This document shows positions 16,550 through 26,503 of a DNA stretch of 64,000 bases, in pieces (within the stretch, counting starts at the first letter, position 1; each line of letters starts with the position of its first letter). The notes under the pieces are model-generated. The model did not search any database. It was not told the DNA's origin and saw only the letters and a program-made list of their open reading frames with translations. Made by a program: the position numbers and the translations under genes. This DNA is from an uncultured Desulfobacter sp. (GTDB lineage: Bacteria > Desulfobacterota > Desulfobacteria > Desulfobacterales > Desulfobacteraceae). The DNA is taken from contig NZ_OY762929.1 in NCBI RefSeq assembly GCF_963666675.1, positions 2,542,001 through 2,606,000 of the forward strand, given 5' to 3'.

Positions 16550-18346
16550 GTGAGAAAGACAGTTATGAAATCTATGAGACTAGGTTTTGCAATCATTTTG
16601 TTGGTTTTTGTATTATTTCCCATCGCCTTTGCCTGCGCCGCAGGGAGTGGTGGTTCCGATGCGCATGTTAATTTCCCACCAAGTTTTGCAAGTTATCAAG
16701 ATGCTCATATTCAAAGCGTCTTGGCAATCCTTAAGCACCGCATCAGTCATACCCCGTTTAATCTGGTGGTCTCTTTAATCTTTTTTGCCGCAATTCTTCA
16801 TACCTTTTTAGCTTGTAAATTCCTTTACTACGCACACAAGTGGAAGGCAGAGCACCAAAAAAAAATTGAAGCGGGACTGGCTTCGGAACATTCCACGGTA
16901 TTTCGTGCAGAGGTGTTTCATTTTCTAGGAGAGGTTGAAGTGATCTTTGGCCTTTGGGCTGTTGTGCTGACTGCTGCCATCGTTTTCTTTTATGACTGGC
17001 AAACCTTTGTGGGATATATAAGCAATGTAAATTATACCGAACCGATGTTTGTTGTGGTAATCATGACCCTGGCTTCATCCCGGCCCATTTTGTATTTTTC
17101 TGAAAAAATAATGAGTCGTGTTGCCGCTGTTTTTAAAGGGACATTGGCGGCTTGGTGGTTGACGATTATGACCCTGGGGCCGATTTTGGGCTCATTTATC
17201 ACGGAGCCTGCGGCAATGACCATTTCTGCCATGTTGCTTGCCCGCAAATTTTATGAACTAAAGCCGGGAAAAACACTTCAATACGCCACCATTTCACTTT
17301 TGTTTGTCAATATTTCGGTGGGCGGAACCCTTACTCATTTTGCTGCGCCGCCGGTGCTCATGGTGGCCGCCCCCTGGGACTGGAACCTGCCTTTCATGTT
17401 CTCCACCTTTGGCTGGAAAGCGGTTATCGGTATTATTATTTCAAATGCTTTGGTCTTTTTTGTATTTAAAAATGAAATTTTCAAACTTGAAAGAAAATTC
17501 AAGCTCTCCATGCTGAAAAATGAGATCAAGGATAAGTACATCCATAGCGAGGCGATCAAAAAAGATCTGAATCTGGCTGAAGAGCGGATCGGAAACGAAC
17601 TGCAAGGAGAAATTCAAAGAATCAAAGATTCCGCAAAAGACTCTACAATGACCATATGCACGATGGATGATACCGATTGCGCGTTGTTGGAGGAGACCTT
17701 CGAGCAGGAGTTTGAGGATCTTAAGATTCAGCAAATGAGCATTTCGGTTCCGGGCCTTCTGCCAAGGGACAAAAGGCCAAAGCTCAGTGATCCCAATTGG
17801 GACAATCGTTCCGGCGGGATTCCCGGGTGGATTATTGCCGTCCATGTCGCCTTCATGGTCTGGACCATTGCCAATGCGCACCACCCGGCTATTTTTGTCT
17901 CCGGAATGCTTTTTTTCATCGGCTTTAGCCATGTGACCTGGCCATTCCAGAATAATATTAATTTGAAATCCCCAATGCTGGTCGGTTTTTTCCTGGGCGG
18001 ACTGGTGATCCACGGCGGCCTGCAGGGATGGTGGATTGCTCCGGTGCTTGGCAGCTTGGGGGAAATTCCGCTCATGCTGAGCGCTACGGTGCTTACTGCT
18101 TTCAATGACAATGCCGCCATTACCTATCTGAGCACACTGGTGCCCGGGTTCACCGACAGTTTGAAGTATGCGGTTGTGGCTGGTGCCGTTACCGGCGGCG
18201 GGCTGACCATCATTGCCAATGCACCGAATCCGGCCGGCCAGGCCCTTTTAAAAAATTATTTTAACAACGGGATTTCACCCTTGCTGCTGCTCTCCTATGC
18301 TCTGGTACCCACAATAATTATGGCCCTTTGTTTCATTTTTTTGTGA
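16550..18346 (+). CDS. Putative Na+/H+ antiporter, DUF1504/PF07399-type
   Basis: This 598-aa membrane protein of the putative Na+/H+ antiporter family starts with a signal-like segment (cleavage near ACAAGS), then about ten or more TM helices with a cytoplasmic charged insert (about residues 310-410, KFKLSMLKNEIKDKY and following). LITEPAAMTISAMLLARKF-like and FNDNAAITYLSTLVPG segments, with polar residues in mid-membrane, support ion transport. GTG start at 16550; ATG at 16565 is an alternative. Divergent to nhaB, it may serve under different Na+ or pH conditions (inference). Confidence 0.8.
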   Translation: MRKTVMKSMRLGFAIILLVFVLFPIAFACAAGSGGSDAHVNFPPSFASYQDAHIQSVLAILKHRISHTPFNLVVSLIFFAAILHTFLACKFLYYAHKWKAEHQKKIEAGLASEHSTVFRAEVFHFLGEVEVIFGLWAVVLTAAIVFFYDWQTFVGYISNVNYTEPMFVVVIMTLASSRPILYFSEKIMSRVAAVFKGTLAAWWLTIMTLGPILGSFITEPAAMTISAMLLARKFYELKPGKTLQYATISLLFVNISVGGTLTHFAAPPVLMVAAPWDWNLPFMFSTFGWKAVIGIIISNALVFFVFKNEIFKLERKFKLSMLKNEIKDKYIHSEAIKKDLNLAEERIGNELQGEIQRIKDSAKDSTMTICTMDDTDCALLEETFEQEFEDLKIQQMSISVPGLLPRDKRPKLSDPNWDNRSGGIPGWIIAVHVAFMVWTIANAHHPAIFVSGMLFFIGFSHVTWPFQNNINLKSPMLVGFFLGGLVIHGGLQGWWIAPVLGSLGEIPLMLSATVLTAFNDNAAITYLSTLVPGFTDSLKYAVVAGAVTGGGLTIIANAPNPAGQALLKNYFNNGISPLLLLSYALVPTIIMALCFIFL

Positions 18347-18355
18347 TTAAATACA

Positions 18356-18400
18356 AAAAGGCCGCACACCCTATGTCCATATATAGGTGTGCGGCCTTTA
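18356..18400 (+). terminator. Rho-independent terminator
   Basis: AAAGGCCGCACACC / GGTGTGCGGCCTTT forms a 14-bp perfect stem 10 bp after the antiporter stop, followed by a short T run. The symmetric A/T flanks make it potentially bidirectional. Confidence 0.88.
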
Positions 18401-18525
18401 ACTGTCTGAATCATCAAAACGGTGTGATGATAATTCCAAAGAACTTAAAACCTGAGCGATCCGGAAATTATATTTCCCGGTGAACTAATGGCCGTTGGCT
18501 GACAGCCCCGCCCAAAAGCGTTGAT

Positions 18526-19221
18526 TTATTCTTCAGCGGGCATCAGCGTAGCGGGGTCCAGCAAAAATTTCTGGTCCGTTCTGTCTCCGTCTTTCAGTAC
18601 AATGGCTTGGGTTTTATTTTCTTCGGCAACGAGAAAGACGGCTTTGTCAAAAAGCGTATCGTATTTTTCCAGCTGCACCGGATAGCCATTTTCGTTCAAG
18701 GGTTCTTCCCTGTGGCTCTGCATGGAAAACCAGATAGAGATACCAAACTCCTCGTTCAGCTGTTTTATAGTGGCGAGCAGGTCTGACTGGTCGCTGTCAA
18801 AGTCGAGACCGTCAATGATCATCAACGTGGGCAGGGTGAGGTCTGCGCCTTTAAAGCTATTCAGGTAATCCCTGATTTTTTCCACATTAAAGGTGGACTC
18901 GTTGTATGCAATACCGGTTTTGTGATGCTGAATCTCATCCCACAGCCGCTCGGCGACCTGGGCATCCACATAACCGATACTGTCAATCAGGCTGGCATAG
19001 CCTTCATTGTAACGTATGGTTATTTTCTCTATGGTGTCGGACAGGCTGATGTGGAGTACTTTTTCGTCACAAAGCAGACGTGTCAGGGCAATTTGGACAA
19101 GATATCCGGTTTTCCCGACACCGGCCCGGGAAAGTACGGCACCGAACTGACCATCCATAATGTTGTCGGCACCAATGGTTTTTTCGACCGGGCTTCTTAA
19201 AATGAGGTCATTTTTAAGCAT
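18526..19221 (-). CDS. RecA/KaiC-like P-loop ATPase, unknown role
   Basis: This 231-aa cytosolic protein has a P-loop (SRAGVGKTGYL, residues 31-41) and a Walker B-like TLMIIDGLDFD (about 131-141), like the RecA/KaiC ATPase core. It ends with a short sheet that probably caps the fold. No DNA-binding domain is evident. It sits 37 bp downstream of fusA on the same strand, probably in its transcript. I know of no defined function. Confidence 0.7.
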   Translation of the reverse strand: MLKNDLILRSPVEKTIGADNIMDGQFGAVLSRAGVGKTGYLVQIALTRLLCDEKVLHISLSDTIEKITIRYNEGYASLIDSIGYVDAQVAERLWDEIQHHKTGIAYNESTFNVEKIRDYLNSFKGADLTLPTLMIIDGLDFDSDQSDLLATIKQLNEEFGISIWFSMQSHREEPLNENGYPVQLEKYDTLFDKAVFLVAEENKTQAIVLKDGDRTDQKFLLDPATLMPAEE

Positions 19222-19258
19222 GTTTCCTCTCTTTATATCAATAAATCTTTAAAGGATC

Positions 19259-21346
19259 TTATTTGTTTTTGGCGGCTTTTTCTTCGGCTTTTTTCTTGGC
19301 AATGTCGTCTGCAATAGACTGGGGAGCCTGCTTGTAAGAAGAAAATTCCATGGTGAACTGGGCCTTACCCTGGGTGGCGGATCTTAAAACAGTGGAAAAA
19401 CCGAACATATCGGAAAGCGGAACCTGGGATTCAATGACGGACATAACCCCTTCTTCCTGGGAACCCTGGATGATGCCCCTGCGCTGGTTGATCAGGCCCA
19501 TGCAGGCACCCTGGAACTCATTGGGGGTCTCAATAACCACCTTCATGATCGGTTCCATGATAACAGGTTTTGCCTTGTTGTACGCTTCAAGAAAACCACC
19601 GCGGGCGGCTGACTGGAAAGCCATTTCAGAAGAGTCAACGGCATGGTATGCACCGTCTTCCAAGGTGACCTTGATGCCGGTAACCGGGAACTCAAGGCTG
19701 GGACCCTTAACAAGGCAGCTTTCAAAACCTTTTTCACAGGCCGGGATGTATTGGGTGGGAATACGGCCACCGGTGATTTTGTTTACAAATTCAAATTCTT
19801 CTTCGGTGGGTTCCATAAATCCCGCCACACGTCCGAACTGACCAGCACCACCGGTCTGCTTTTTGTGGGTGTAGTTGAAAGGCGCTTTTTTGGTAATGGT
19901 TTCCCTGTAGGCAACCCGGGGCTGGCCAGTGGCAACCTCGGCCTTGTATTCGCGTTTCATACGCTCCACATACACTTCCAGGTGAAGTTCGCCCATGCCC
20001 TGGATAATCGTATCTCCGGTTTCATGATCCACATAGGTCTTGAAGGTCGGGTCTTCTTTGGTAAATCTGTTCAGGGCCTTGGACATGTTGATCTGGGCTT
20101 TGTTGTCCTTGGGGGTAATGGACAAGGAGATAACCGGCTCCATCACGTGCATGGCCATCATGGAGTAGTTGATGTCGGGTGAAACAAAGGTGTCGCCCGA
20201 GGCGCAGTCCACGCCGAACATGGCGCCGATATGGCCGGCCGGAATGGATTCCACATCTTCCATCTGGTTGGAGTGCATGCGGATAAGGCGGCCGATTTTA
20301 ACCTTTTTATGATCCCTGCTGTTGATCAGGGTGTCGCCCTTGTTGACACAGCCCTGGTAAACACGGATGTAAGTCAGCTGACCATACTGGCCGTCTTCCA
20401 ATTTGAAGGCAAGCGCCACAGCCGGTTTTTCAAAATCACTGTCAAGAATAACCGTCTCTTCGTTGTTATCCAGGTCAATGGCTTCGTTTTTGATGTCAAG
20501 GGGGCAGGGCAGGTAGTCAATAACCGCATTGAGCAGGGGCTGAACGCCTTTGTTTTTGTAAGCGGAGCCCAGAAAAACAGGGGTCATTTCCCGGGCAATG
20601 GTGCCGGTTCTGACCGCTGCCATAATCAGCTCTTCGGAAATATCAGCTTCTTCGAGAAGCGCATCGGTCAGTTCCTCGGAGAACAGGGAGACAGCATCAA
20701 GCATCTCTTCTCTGGCTGCTGCGGCATCGTCCTGCAGTTCTGCGGGGATGTCGGCTTCAACCATTTTTTCCCCGTTGTCGCCTTCAAAAAAGAAGGCTTT
20801 CATCTTTACAAGATCAACAAGGCCTTCATGCTTATCTTCAAGGCCGATGGGCAACTGCATCATTACGGAATTATGTCCGAGTTTGTCTTTGAGCTGCTTG
20901 CAGACTTTAAGCGGGTTGGCACCTGAACGGTCACATTTATTGACAAAGGCAATGCAGGGGACTTCGTAGCGTTTCATCTGCTGGTCAACGGTGATGGACT
21001 GGGACTGTACCCCGGATACCGAGCAGAGGATAAGCACAACGCCGTCGAGGACGCGCAGGGAGCGTTCCACCTCTACGGTGAAATCCACATGGCCCGGTGT
21101 GTCAATAATGTTAACGGCATGCTTGTCCCATTCACAATGGGTGGCCGCAGAGGCAATGGTGATGCCCCTTTCTTTTTCCAGCTCCATGGAATCCATGACC
21201 GCACCCGTGCCGTCCTTGCCCCTGACTTCGTTGATTTTATGGATTCGGTTGGTGTAAAAAAGAATCCGTTCAGTAAGCGTGGTTTTACCGGAATCAATGT
21301 GGGCACTGATTCCAATATTTCTTACCCGTTTAAGATCTCTGATCAT
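19259..21346 (-). CDS. fusA: Elongation factor G, spdEFG1/mitochondrial EFG1 type
   Basis: This 695-aa translational GTPase has G1 AHIDSGKTT (15-23), G3 DTPGH (82-86) and G4 NKCD (136-139), then domains II-V. The N-terminal region has features of the EFG1 lineage shared by mitochondria, spirochaetes, planctomycetes and delta-proteobacteria: DSGKTTLTERILFYT instead of DAGKTT, and EVRGKDGTGAVMDSMELEK. That lineage carries out ribosome translocation. It is not in a str operon here (no rpsL/rpsG/tuf neighbours). A Lys/Ala-rich tail ends the protein. Confidence 0.93.
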   Translation of the reverse strand: MIRDLKRVRNIGISAHIDSGKTTLTERILFYTNRIHKINEVRGKDGTGAVMDSMELEKERGITIASAATHCEWDKHAVNIIDTPGHVDFTVEVERSLRVLDGVVLILCSVSGVQSQSITVDQQMKRYEVPCIAFVNKCDRSGANPLKVCKQLKDKLGHNSVMMQLPIGLEDKHEGLVDLVKMKAFFFEGDNGEKMVEADIPAELQDDAAAAREEMLDAVSLFSEELTDALLEEADISEELIMAAVRTGTIAREMTPVFLGSAYKNKGVQPLLNAVIDYLPCPLDIKNEAIDLDNNEETVILDSDFEKPAVALAFKLEDGQYGQLTYIRVYQGCVNKGDTLINSRDHKKVKIGRLIRMHSNQMEDVESIPAGHIGAMFGVDCASGDTFVSPDINYSMMAMHVMEPVISLSITPKDNKAQINMSKALNRFTKEDPTFKTYVDHETGDTIIQGMGELHLEVYVERMKREYKAEVATGQPRVAYRETITKKAPFNYTHKKQTGGAGQFGRVAGFMEPTEEEFEFVNKITGGRIPTQYIPACEKGFESCLVKGPSLEFPVTGIKVTLEDGAYHAVDSSEMAFQSAARGGFLEAYNKAKPVIMEPIMKVVIETPNEFQGACMGLINQRRGIIQGSQEEGVMSVIESQVPLSDMFGFSTVLRSATQGKAQFTMEFSSYKQAPQSIADDIAKKKAEEKAAKNK

Positions 21347-21666
21347 TTTGTTTTGTCCTTAAAAATAAAAAAAATCCTTTGAAACAATAAATATGCAGAC
21401 AGCGCGACCGTTGCCAAAAGGCGCAACCGTTATGTTTCATACTATAGTTTTATTATGATCTTGTTAAATTATCCCAAGAATGTAAAAATTCAAATAAAAT
21501 AGAAAAAGATAAAATACACTATATTTGAAGTAAAATCAAACGTAATTATGCTTTTATTGTTGAATTTCCGCAAGACTGAATATAAGATTGATCAAATTTT
21601 TTACTGCCGTGAGCCGGGCAGGGTCAATTAGGATGTTTTTCACAAAAATAACGGGTAGTTTAATTC
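21347..21666. other. Divergent intergenic region fusA / rsmG
   Basis: This 320-bp A/T-rich region presumably holds promoters for fusA (minus) and the rsmG-ileS genes (plus). I could not assign convincing -35/-10 pairs. No ORF or strong hairpin is present. Confidence 0.5.
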
Positions 21667-22320
21667 ATGAAGGAATTTTGCCATTACCTTAAAAAGGGCA
21701 CTGACGCCCTTGGGGTGGATTTGTCACCGGACCAGACCGGTTTGTTGGCAGCCCATGCACGGGAACTGCAACTCTGGAATGCAAAAATGAATTTGACCGC
21801 CATCAAGGATGTTCGGCTTGTGGCGTATAAACACTTTGTGGATGCGCTGGCGGCGGCCCAATTTCTGGAGCGGCCGGCACGGATTATGGATGTAGGGTCC
21901 GGTGCCGGATTCCCTGCCGTTCCCATGAAAGTTCTCTGCCCCAATTTAAAAGTGACCATGGTGGATGCGGTAAGGAAGAAGGTCAGCTTTTTAAACCATG
22001 TGGTCCGCACCTTAAAACTTGATAACATCCGAGCCGTGCATGCACGGGTGGAGGATCTTGCAAGGGATTCCGAACATTTTCAAAATTATGATGCCGTAAC
22101 GGCAAGGGGGTTTGCCGATCTTGGAAAACTTGCCGGTCTTGCCGGTCCGATGCTGGCACCCGGCGGCAGAATTTATGCCTTGAAAGGGGATCACGCGTTC
22201 GAAGAGATGACACCTGAGCTTGAGACAAAGTTTCAGATTACACACGAATATTATACCTTGCCCTTTGTGGATGCCCAAAGGGTTGTGGTTGTTCTTCAAG
22301 CCCTTCAGCCCCAAGCATGA
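21667..22320 (+). CDS. rsmG: 16S rRNA (guanine527-N7)-methyltransferase
   Basis: This 217-aa SAM methyltransferase modifies G527 of 16S rRNA. Hallmarks are the LTAIKD motif (about residues 38-43), the SAM-binding MDVGSGAGFPAVPMK (about 76-90) and the VTARGFADL motif. The length matches RsmG/GidB. It precedes ileS on the same strand with 113 bp between them. It is not next to gidA here. Confidence 0.93.
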   Translation: MKEFCHYLKKGTDALGVDLSPDQTGLLAAHARELQLWNAKMNLTAIKDVRLVAYKHFVDALAAAQFLERPARIMDVGSGAGFPAVPMKVLCPNLKVTMVDAVRKKVSFLNHVVRTLKLDNIRAVHARVEDLARDSEHFQNYDAVTARGFADLGKLAGLAGPMLAPGGRIYALKGDHAFEEMTPELETKFQITHEYYTLPFVDAQRVVVVLQALQPQA

Positions 22321-22433
22321 ACACTGTAAAATGAGCTAAATTCTTGACTTTTGCCGTTGCTGCCATTACAAAGAAAAGTTCGATAATTTAAGATTTCAAA
22401 CCAGATCCGAAAGGCAAAAGGAATTTAGGAATA

Positions 22434-25229
22434 ATGGATTATAAAAAAACACTGAACCTGCCTTCTACCAAATTTGCAATGAAGGCCAACCTTCCCCAGC
22501 GTGAACCTGAGATGATCAAAGCCTGGGAGCAGAAGAAAATTTATAAAAAACTGCGGGAACAATCCAAGGACAAACCCCTTTTTATTCTCCATGACGGTCC
22601 TCCCTATGCCAACGGTCATCTTCACATGGGCCATGCCATTAACAAAATATTGAAGGATATCATCATCCGGTCCAGGCAGATGTGCGGTTTCAACGCCCCG
22701 TATGTGCCGGGCTGGGACTGCCACGGCCTTCCCATTGAACACAATGTGGACAAAAAGCTGGGCAAAAAGAAAAAGGATATGACGCCGGTGGAGGTGCGCC
22801 GGGAGTGCCGGGCCTATGCGGCATCCTTTGTGGATATCCAGAGAGAAGAATTCAAGCGTTTTGGCGTTGCCGGGGAGTGGGATGAACCTTACCTGACCAT
22901 GAACTATCCCTATGAGGCACGCATTGCCAAAGAGTGCGGTGAATTCAGTCTGTCCGGAGATATGTTTCTGGGTAAAAAACCCATCTACTGGTGCTGCAAC
23001 TGCCAGACCGCTCTGGCCGAAGCTGAAATTGAGTACCACGATCATACCTCCCCGTCCATTTATGTGAAATTTCCTGTCAAAGACGATATCAAAGATCTGT
23101 TTGATGCCGCCGGAGAAGCCGTATCCGTCGTGATCTGGACCACCACCCCCTGGACCCTTCCGGCCAACCTTGGCATCTGCCTGCATCCTGATTTTGTTTA
23201 TGCCGCAGTGAAAACACAAAACCAGGGCATTTTGATCATGGCCAAGGAGCTTGTGGAAAATGTCATGGGTGAGTTTGGGATCTCAGAGTTCTCCATTATG
23301 GAGGAACTATCTGCCAAGGACCTTGAAAATCGAAACTGCAAGCACCCGTTGTATGACAGAAATTCATTGATCATCCTGGGGGATCACGTCACCCTTGAGG
23401 CCGGTACCGGCTGTGTTCATACAGCCCCGGGCCACGGTGCAGATGACCATATTGCCGGTAAACGTTATGGTCTGGAGTGTTACTCACCGGTTGAAGATAA
23501 CGGCACGTTTTCCCAGGGCGTTGAGCTGTTTGAAGGCCAGTTTATTTTCAAGGCCAATGCCGAAATTAATATAACCCTGGAAGAAAAAGGGGCCTTGCTC
23601 AAACAGGAGAACATGTCCCACTCCTATCCCCACTGCTGGCGGTGTAAAAAGCCTGTTATTTATCGGGCCACCCCCCAGTGGTTTATCTCCATGGACAATC
23701 TGGGGCTGCGCAAAAAAGCCCTGGATGAAATCAACAATGTCCATTGGATTCCGTCCTGGGGCCGGGAGCGTATTTACTCCATGATTGAACACCGGCCGGA
23801 CTGGTGCCTGTCCCGCCAGCGCTCCTGGGGCGTTCCCATCCCCGTATTTCACTGCACCAAATGCAAAAAGGTGTATGTGACCCGGGAGTCCGTGGACCGG
23901 ATCCATGAACTGTTCACTGAATTTTCTTCGGACATCTGGTTTGAGAAAGACGCCGAGTATCTGATGCCCGACGGCGCGGTTTGCGAAGACTGCGGTTCAA
24001 CTACCTTTACCAAAGACCAGAATATCCTTGATGTGTGGTTTGATTCAGGTGTCAGCCATGCAGCCGTTTTAGAGGAAAGAGAGGGACTGCAGCGTCCGGC
24101 GGACATGTACCTTGAAGGCTCTGACCAGCACCGCGGCTGGTTTCACTCTTCGCTGCTGACTGCGGTGGGCAGAACCGGCCATGCGCCTTACAAGGCCGTG
24201 CTCACCCACGGGTTTGTGGTGGATGAAAAAGGCCATAAAATGTCCAAATCCGTGGGTAATGTTGTTGCCCCGGATAAGGTGATCAAACAGTACGGTGCCG
24301 ATGTATTGCGGCTTTGGGCTGCATCAGCAGATTACCGCGGGGATGTCAGCATTTCCGATAATATCATCAAGCAGCTTTCCGATGCCTACAGACGAATCAG
24401 AAACACCTGCCGGTTTCTGTTGGGTAACTTTGTCGGATTTGACCCGTCCCAGTTAAGATCTGTTACGACTATGGGGGAACTGGACCGGTTTATTCTCCAT
24501 CGCCTGCACTATGTGGTCAAACGGTGCCGGGTCGCCTATGATGCCTATGAGTTCCATGTGATTTACCATACCCTTCATAACTTCTGCGTGGTGGATCTCT
24601 CCTCCTTTTATCTGGATATTATCAAGGATCGTGTATACACAAGTCCTGAAGATTCCGATACCCGGAAAGACGCCCAGACCGTCATGTTTATGATTCTGGA
24701 TTCCCTGGTCAAAATCATGGCGCCGATTCTGCCGTTTACCGCCGAAGAGATCTACACCCATATGCCCCTGGGGGACACGAAAAAAGAGAGTGTCCACATG
24801 GAAGATATGGTTAGCCTTGATGACACCCTTGAGGACAAGGAGCTTGCCGCCAAGTGGGAAAATATCAGGGACTTGCGTGGGGAAGTGACCAAGGCCCTGG
24901 AAGAGGCAAGAAAAGCCAAACTCATCGGACATCCCCTGGATGCGTCTGTTGAACTTAAACTGCCTTCCGGCGATCTTGAAGCCCAGCTGGCATCCCTGGA
25001 TGTTGAGCTCAATGACATTTTCATTGTGTCCCAGGCACAAGTGGTGGATGCCCTGGACGGAGATGTTTACCAAGGCAAGGAGATTGAAGGTCTGGCCATC
25101 AAGGTGGCAAAGGCATCCGGCGAGAAATGCGAGCGGTGCTGGCGCTTTGATGAAAATTTGGGAACGGATTCGGATCACCCCACCACCTGTCCGCGCTGCA
25201 CCCAGGCCCTTAAAACGATTCTGGGCTGA
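22434..25229 (+). CDS. ileS: Isoleucyl-tRNA synthetase
   Basis: This 931-aa class I synthetase has the HIGH-type motif HMGH (64-67, in ANGHLHMGHAIN), the KMSKS motif (about 602-606), an inserted CP1 editing domain (TTTPWTLPAN around 237) and the C-terminal zinc ribbon CERCWRF ... CPRC (about 898-924). The size is typical, and no intein or frameshift is seen. The stop shares one base with the lspA start (TGATG), indicating coupling with the lipoprotein-processing genes. Confidence 0.97.
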   Translation: MDYKKTLNLPSTKFAMKANLPQREPEMIKAWEQKKIYKKLREQSKDKPLFILHDGPPYANGHLHMGHAINKILKDIIIRSRQMCGFNAPYVPGWDCHGLPIEHNVDKKLGKKKKDMTPVEVRRECRAYAASFVDIQREEFKRFGVAGEWDEPYLTMNYPYEARIAKECGEFSLSGDMFLGKKPIYWCCNCQTALAEAEIEYHDHTSPSIYVKFPVKDDIKDLFDAAGEAVSVVIWTTTPWTLPANLGICLHPDFVYAAVKTQNQGILIMAKELVENVMGEFGISEFSIMEELSAKDLENRNCKHPLYDRNSLIILGDHVTLEAGTGCVHTAPGHGADDHIAGKRYGLECYSPVEDNGTFSQGVELFEGQFIFKANAEINITLEEKGALLKQENMSHSYPHCWRCKKPVIYRATPQWFISMDNLGLRKKALDEINNVHWIPSWGRERIYSMIEHRPDWCLSRQRSWGVPIPVFHCTKCKKVYVTRESVDRIHELFTEFSSDIWFEKDAEYLMPDGAVCEDCGSTTFTKDQNILDVWFDSGVSHAAVLEEREGLQRPADMYLEGSDQHRGWFHSSLLTAVGRTGHAPYKAVLTHGFVVDEKGHKMSKSVGNVVAPDKVIKQYGADVLRLWAASADYRGDVSISDNIIKQLSDAYRRIRNTCRFLLGNFVGFDPSQLRSVTTMGELDRFILHRLHYVVKRCRVAYDAYEFHVIYHTLHNFCVVDLSSFYLDIIKDRVYTSPEDSDTRKDAQTVMFMILDSLVKIMAPILPFTAEEIYTHMPLGDTKKESVHMEDMVSLDDTLEDKELAAKWENIRDLRGEVTKALEEARKAKLIGHPLDASVELKLPSGDLEAQLASLDVELNDIFIVSQAQVVDALDGDVYQGKEIEGLAIKVAKASGEKCERCWRFDENLGTDSDHPTTCPRCTQALKTILG

Positions 25230-25723
25230 TGACCGGTTTCTCAACACCCATGCGGCGGCTTGTCCTGGTGAGTTTCGGTGTGCTTTTGCTGGACCAGATC
25301 ACCAAATGGATGATCGTAACATATCTGCCGCTGTATGATCATATTACGGTGATTGATCATTTTTTTGACATCACCCATGTACTGAACCCCGGGGGGGCGT
25401 TCGGCTTTTTTGCCGAACAGTCCCCGGGGATCAGAAAATTCATTTTTTTATTTTTATCCTCCGGGGTTGCCCTGTTCGTCGTCTGGCTTTACCGGAAGAC
25501 TGCCCAATCCCACGTTTTTTTATCCTACGGGCTGGCCCTGATCTTCGGTGGTGCCCTGGGAAATCTGATTGACCGGTTCCGGTTTGGAAAAGTAGTTGAT
25601 TTTCTTGATTTTTATGTGGGCGCCCTTCATTGGCCGGCCTTTAATGTCGCAGATTCAGCCATTTCCATTGGAATGGGCATATTAATTTACCACGTAATTT
25701 TCAACAAACTGCCTGAAATATAA
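25229..25723 (+). CDS. lspA: Lipoprotein signal peptidase II
   Basis: This 164-aa inner-membrane aspartyl peptidase cleaves prolipoprotein signal peptides after lipidation. There are four TM segments. The catalytic aspartates are D115 in LIDRFRFG and D142 in NVADSAI. The start overlaps the ileS stop, and lgt follows 9 bp later, so the two enzymes of lipoprotein maturation are co-transcribed, though in the reverse of their reaction order. Confidence 0.96.
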   Translation: MTGFSTPMRRLVLVSFGVLLLDQITKWMIVTYLPLYDHITVIDHFFDITHVLNPGGAFGFFAEQSPGIRKFIFLFLSSGVALFVVWLYRKTAQSHVFLSYGLALIFGGALGNLIDRFRFGKVVDFLDFYVGALHWPAFNVADSAISIGMGILIYHVIFNKLPEI

Positions 25724-25732
25724 GGGGTTCCC

Positions 25733-26503
25733 ATGCATCCGATTCTTCTTCAGGCCGGCAGTCTGAAGCTTTATACCTATGGTCTTTTCGTGGCCCTAGG
25801 GTTTATCACCGCCATCTGGTTTACAAAACGGAATGCCAAATTTTACAGTGTTCCGGATCAGATCGTATCCGATCTGTTTTTTACCGTGTTGATCAGCGCC
25901 CTTGCCGGGGCCCGTCTACTTTATGTAATGATTAATCTCAACGCATATAAAGACAATTTTCTTGATATCTTCAAAATATGGAACGGCGGCCTGGTTTTTT
26001 TCGGGGGATTTCTCGGCGGCGCCCTTGGAGCCATTATCTTTTTGAAGATCAAACAGATGGATATCTGGAAGACTGCTGATGTTATTGCCCCCGGCCTTGC
26101 ACTGGGCCACTCCGTGGGACGTTTCGGCTGTCTTTTTGCCGGATGCTGTTACGGCAAGCATTGTGATCTGCCCATTGCCCTGACCTTTACAAATCCGGAC
26201 AGCCTGGCCCCACTAAATGTCCCTTTGCATCCCACCCAGTTGTACATGATCGCTTCCAACTTTATTTTGTTTTTAATCCTTCTGGCCATACAGCGGCGCA
26301 AAAGCTTCAACGGCATGGTTTTTTTAAGCTACATCATGCTCTACTCCCTGTTCCGGTCCATTATTGAATTTTTCAGAGGGGATTTCAGGGGCAATTTCTT
26401 TTTTGATTTTCTCTCCTTATCCCAGGGAATCGGATTGCTGGTCTCCTGTGTTGCGTTGATATTTATGATTATCAAACTGAGAGCAAGGCATGACAGCCGC
26501 TAA
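25733..26503 (+). CDS. lgt: Prolipoprotein diacylglyceryl transferase
   Basis: This 256-aa polytopic enzyme transfers diacylglycerol from phosphatidylglycerol to the lipobox Cys. The family signature HSVGRFGCLFAGCCYG (126-141) is intact, with GxRLxYV early (59-65) and the FRSIIEFFRGD segment near the C-terminus. It overlaps the following holA gene by 14 bp, forming a tight ileS-lspA-lgt-holA string. Confidence 0.96.
   Translation: MHPILLQAGSLKLYTYGLFVALGFITAIWFTKRNAKFYSVPDQIVSDLFFTVLISALAGARLLYVMINLNAYKDNFLDIFKIWNGGLVFFGGFLGGALGAIIFLKIKQMDIWKTADVIAPGLALGHSVGRFGCLFAGCCYGKHCDLPIALTFTNPDSLAPLNVPLHPTQLYMIASNFILFLILLAIQRRKSFNGMVFLSYIMLYSLFRSIIEFFRGDFRGNFFFDFLSLSQGIGLLVSCVALIFMIIKLRARHDSR

Noticed and set aside
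18470..18510. Possible seventh R1 copy (AATGGCCGTTGGCTGACAG)
   Set aside because: Only the first 15-20 bases resemble the family; the two hairpins are not recognisable.
20231..20926. Long plus-strand open frame opposite fusA
   Set aside because: It is antisense to a conserved EF-G gene with no SD or domain and is explained by codon bias of the real gene.
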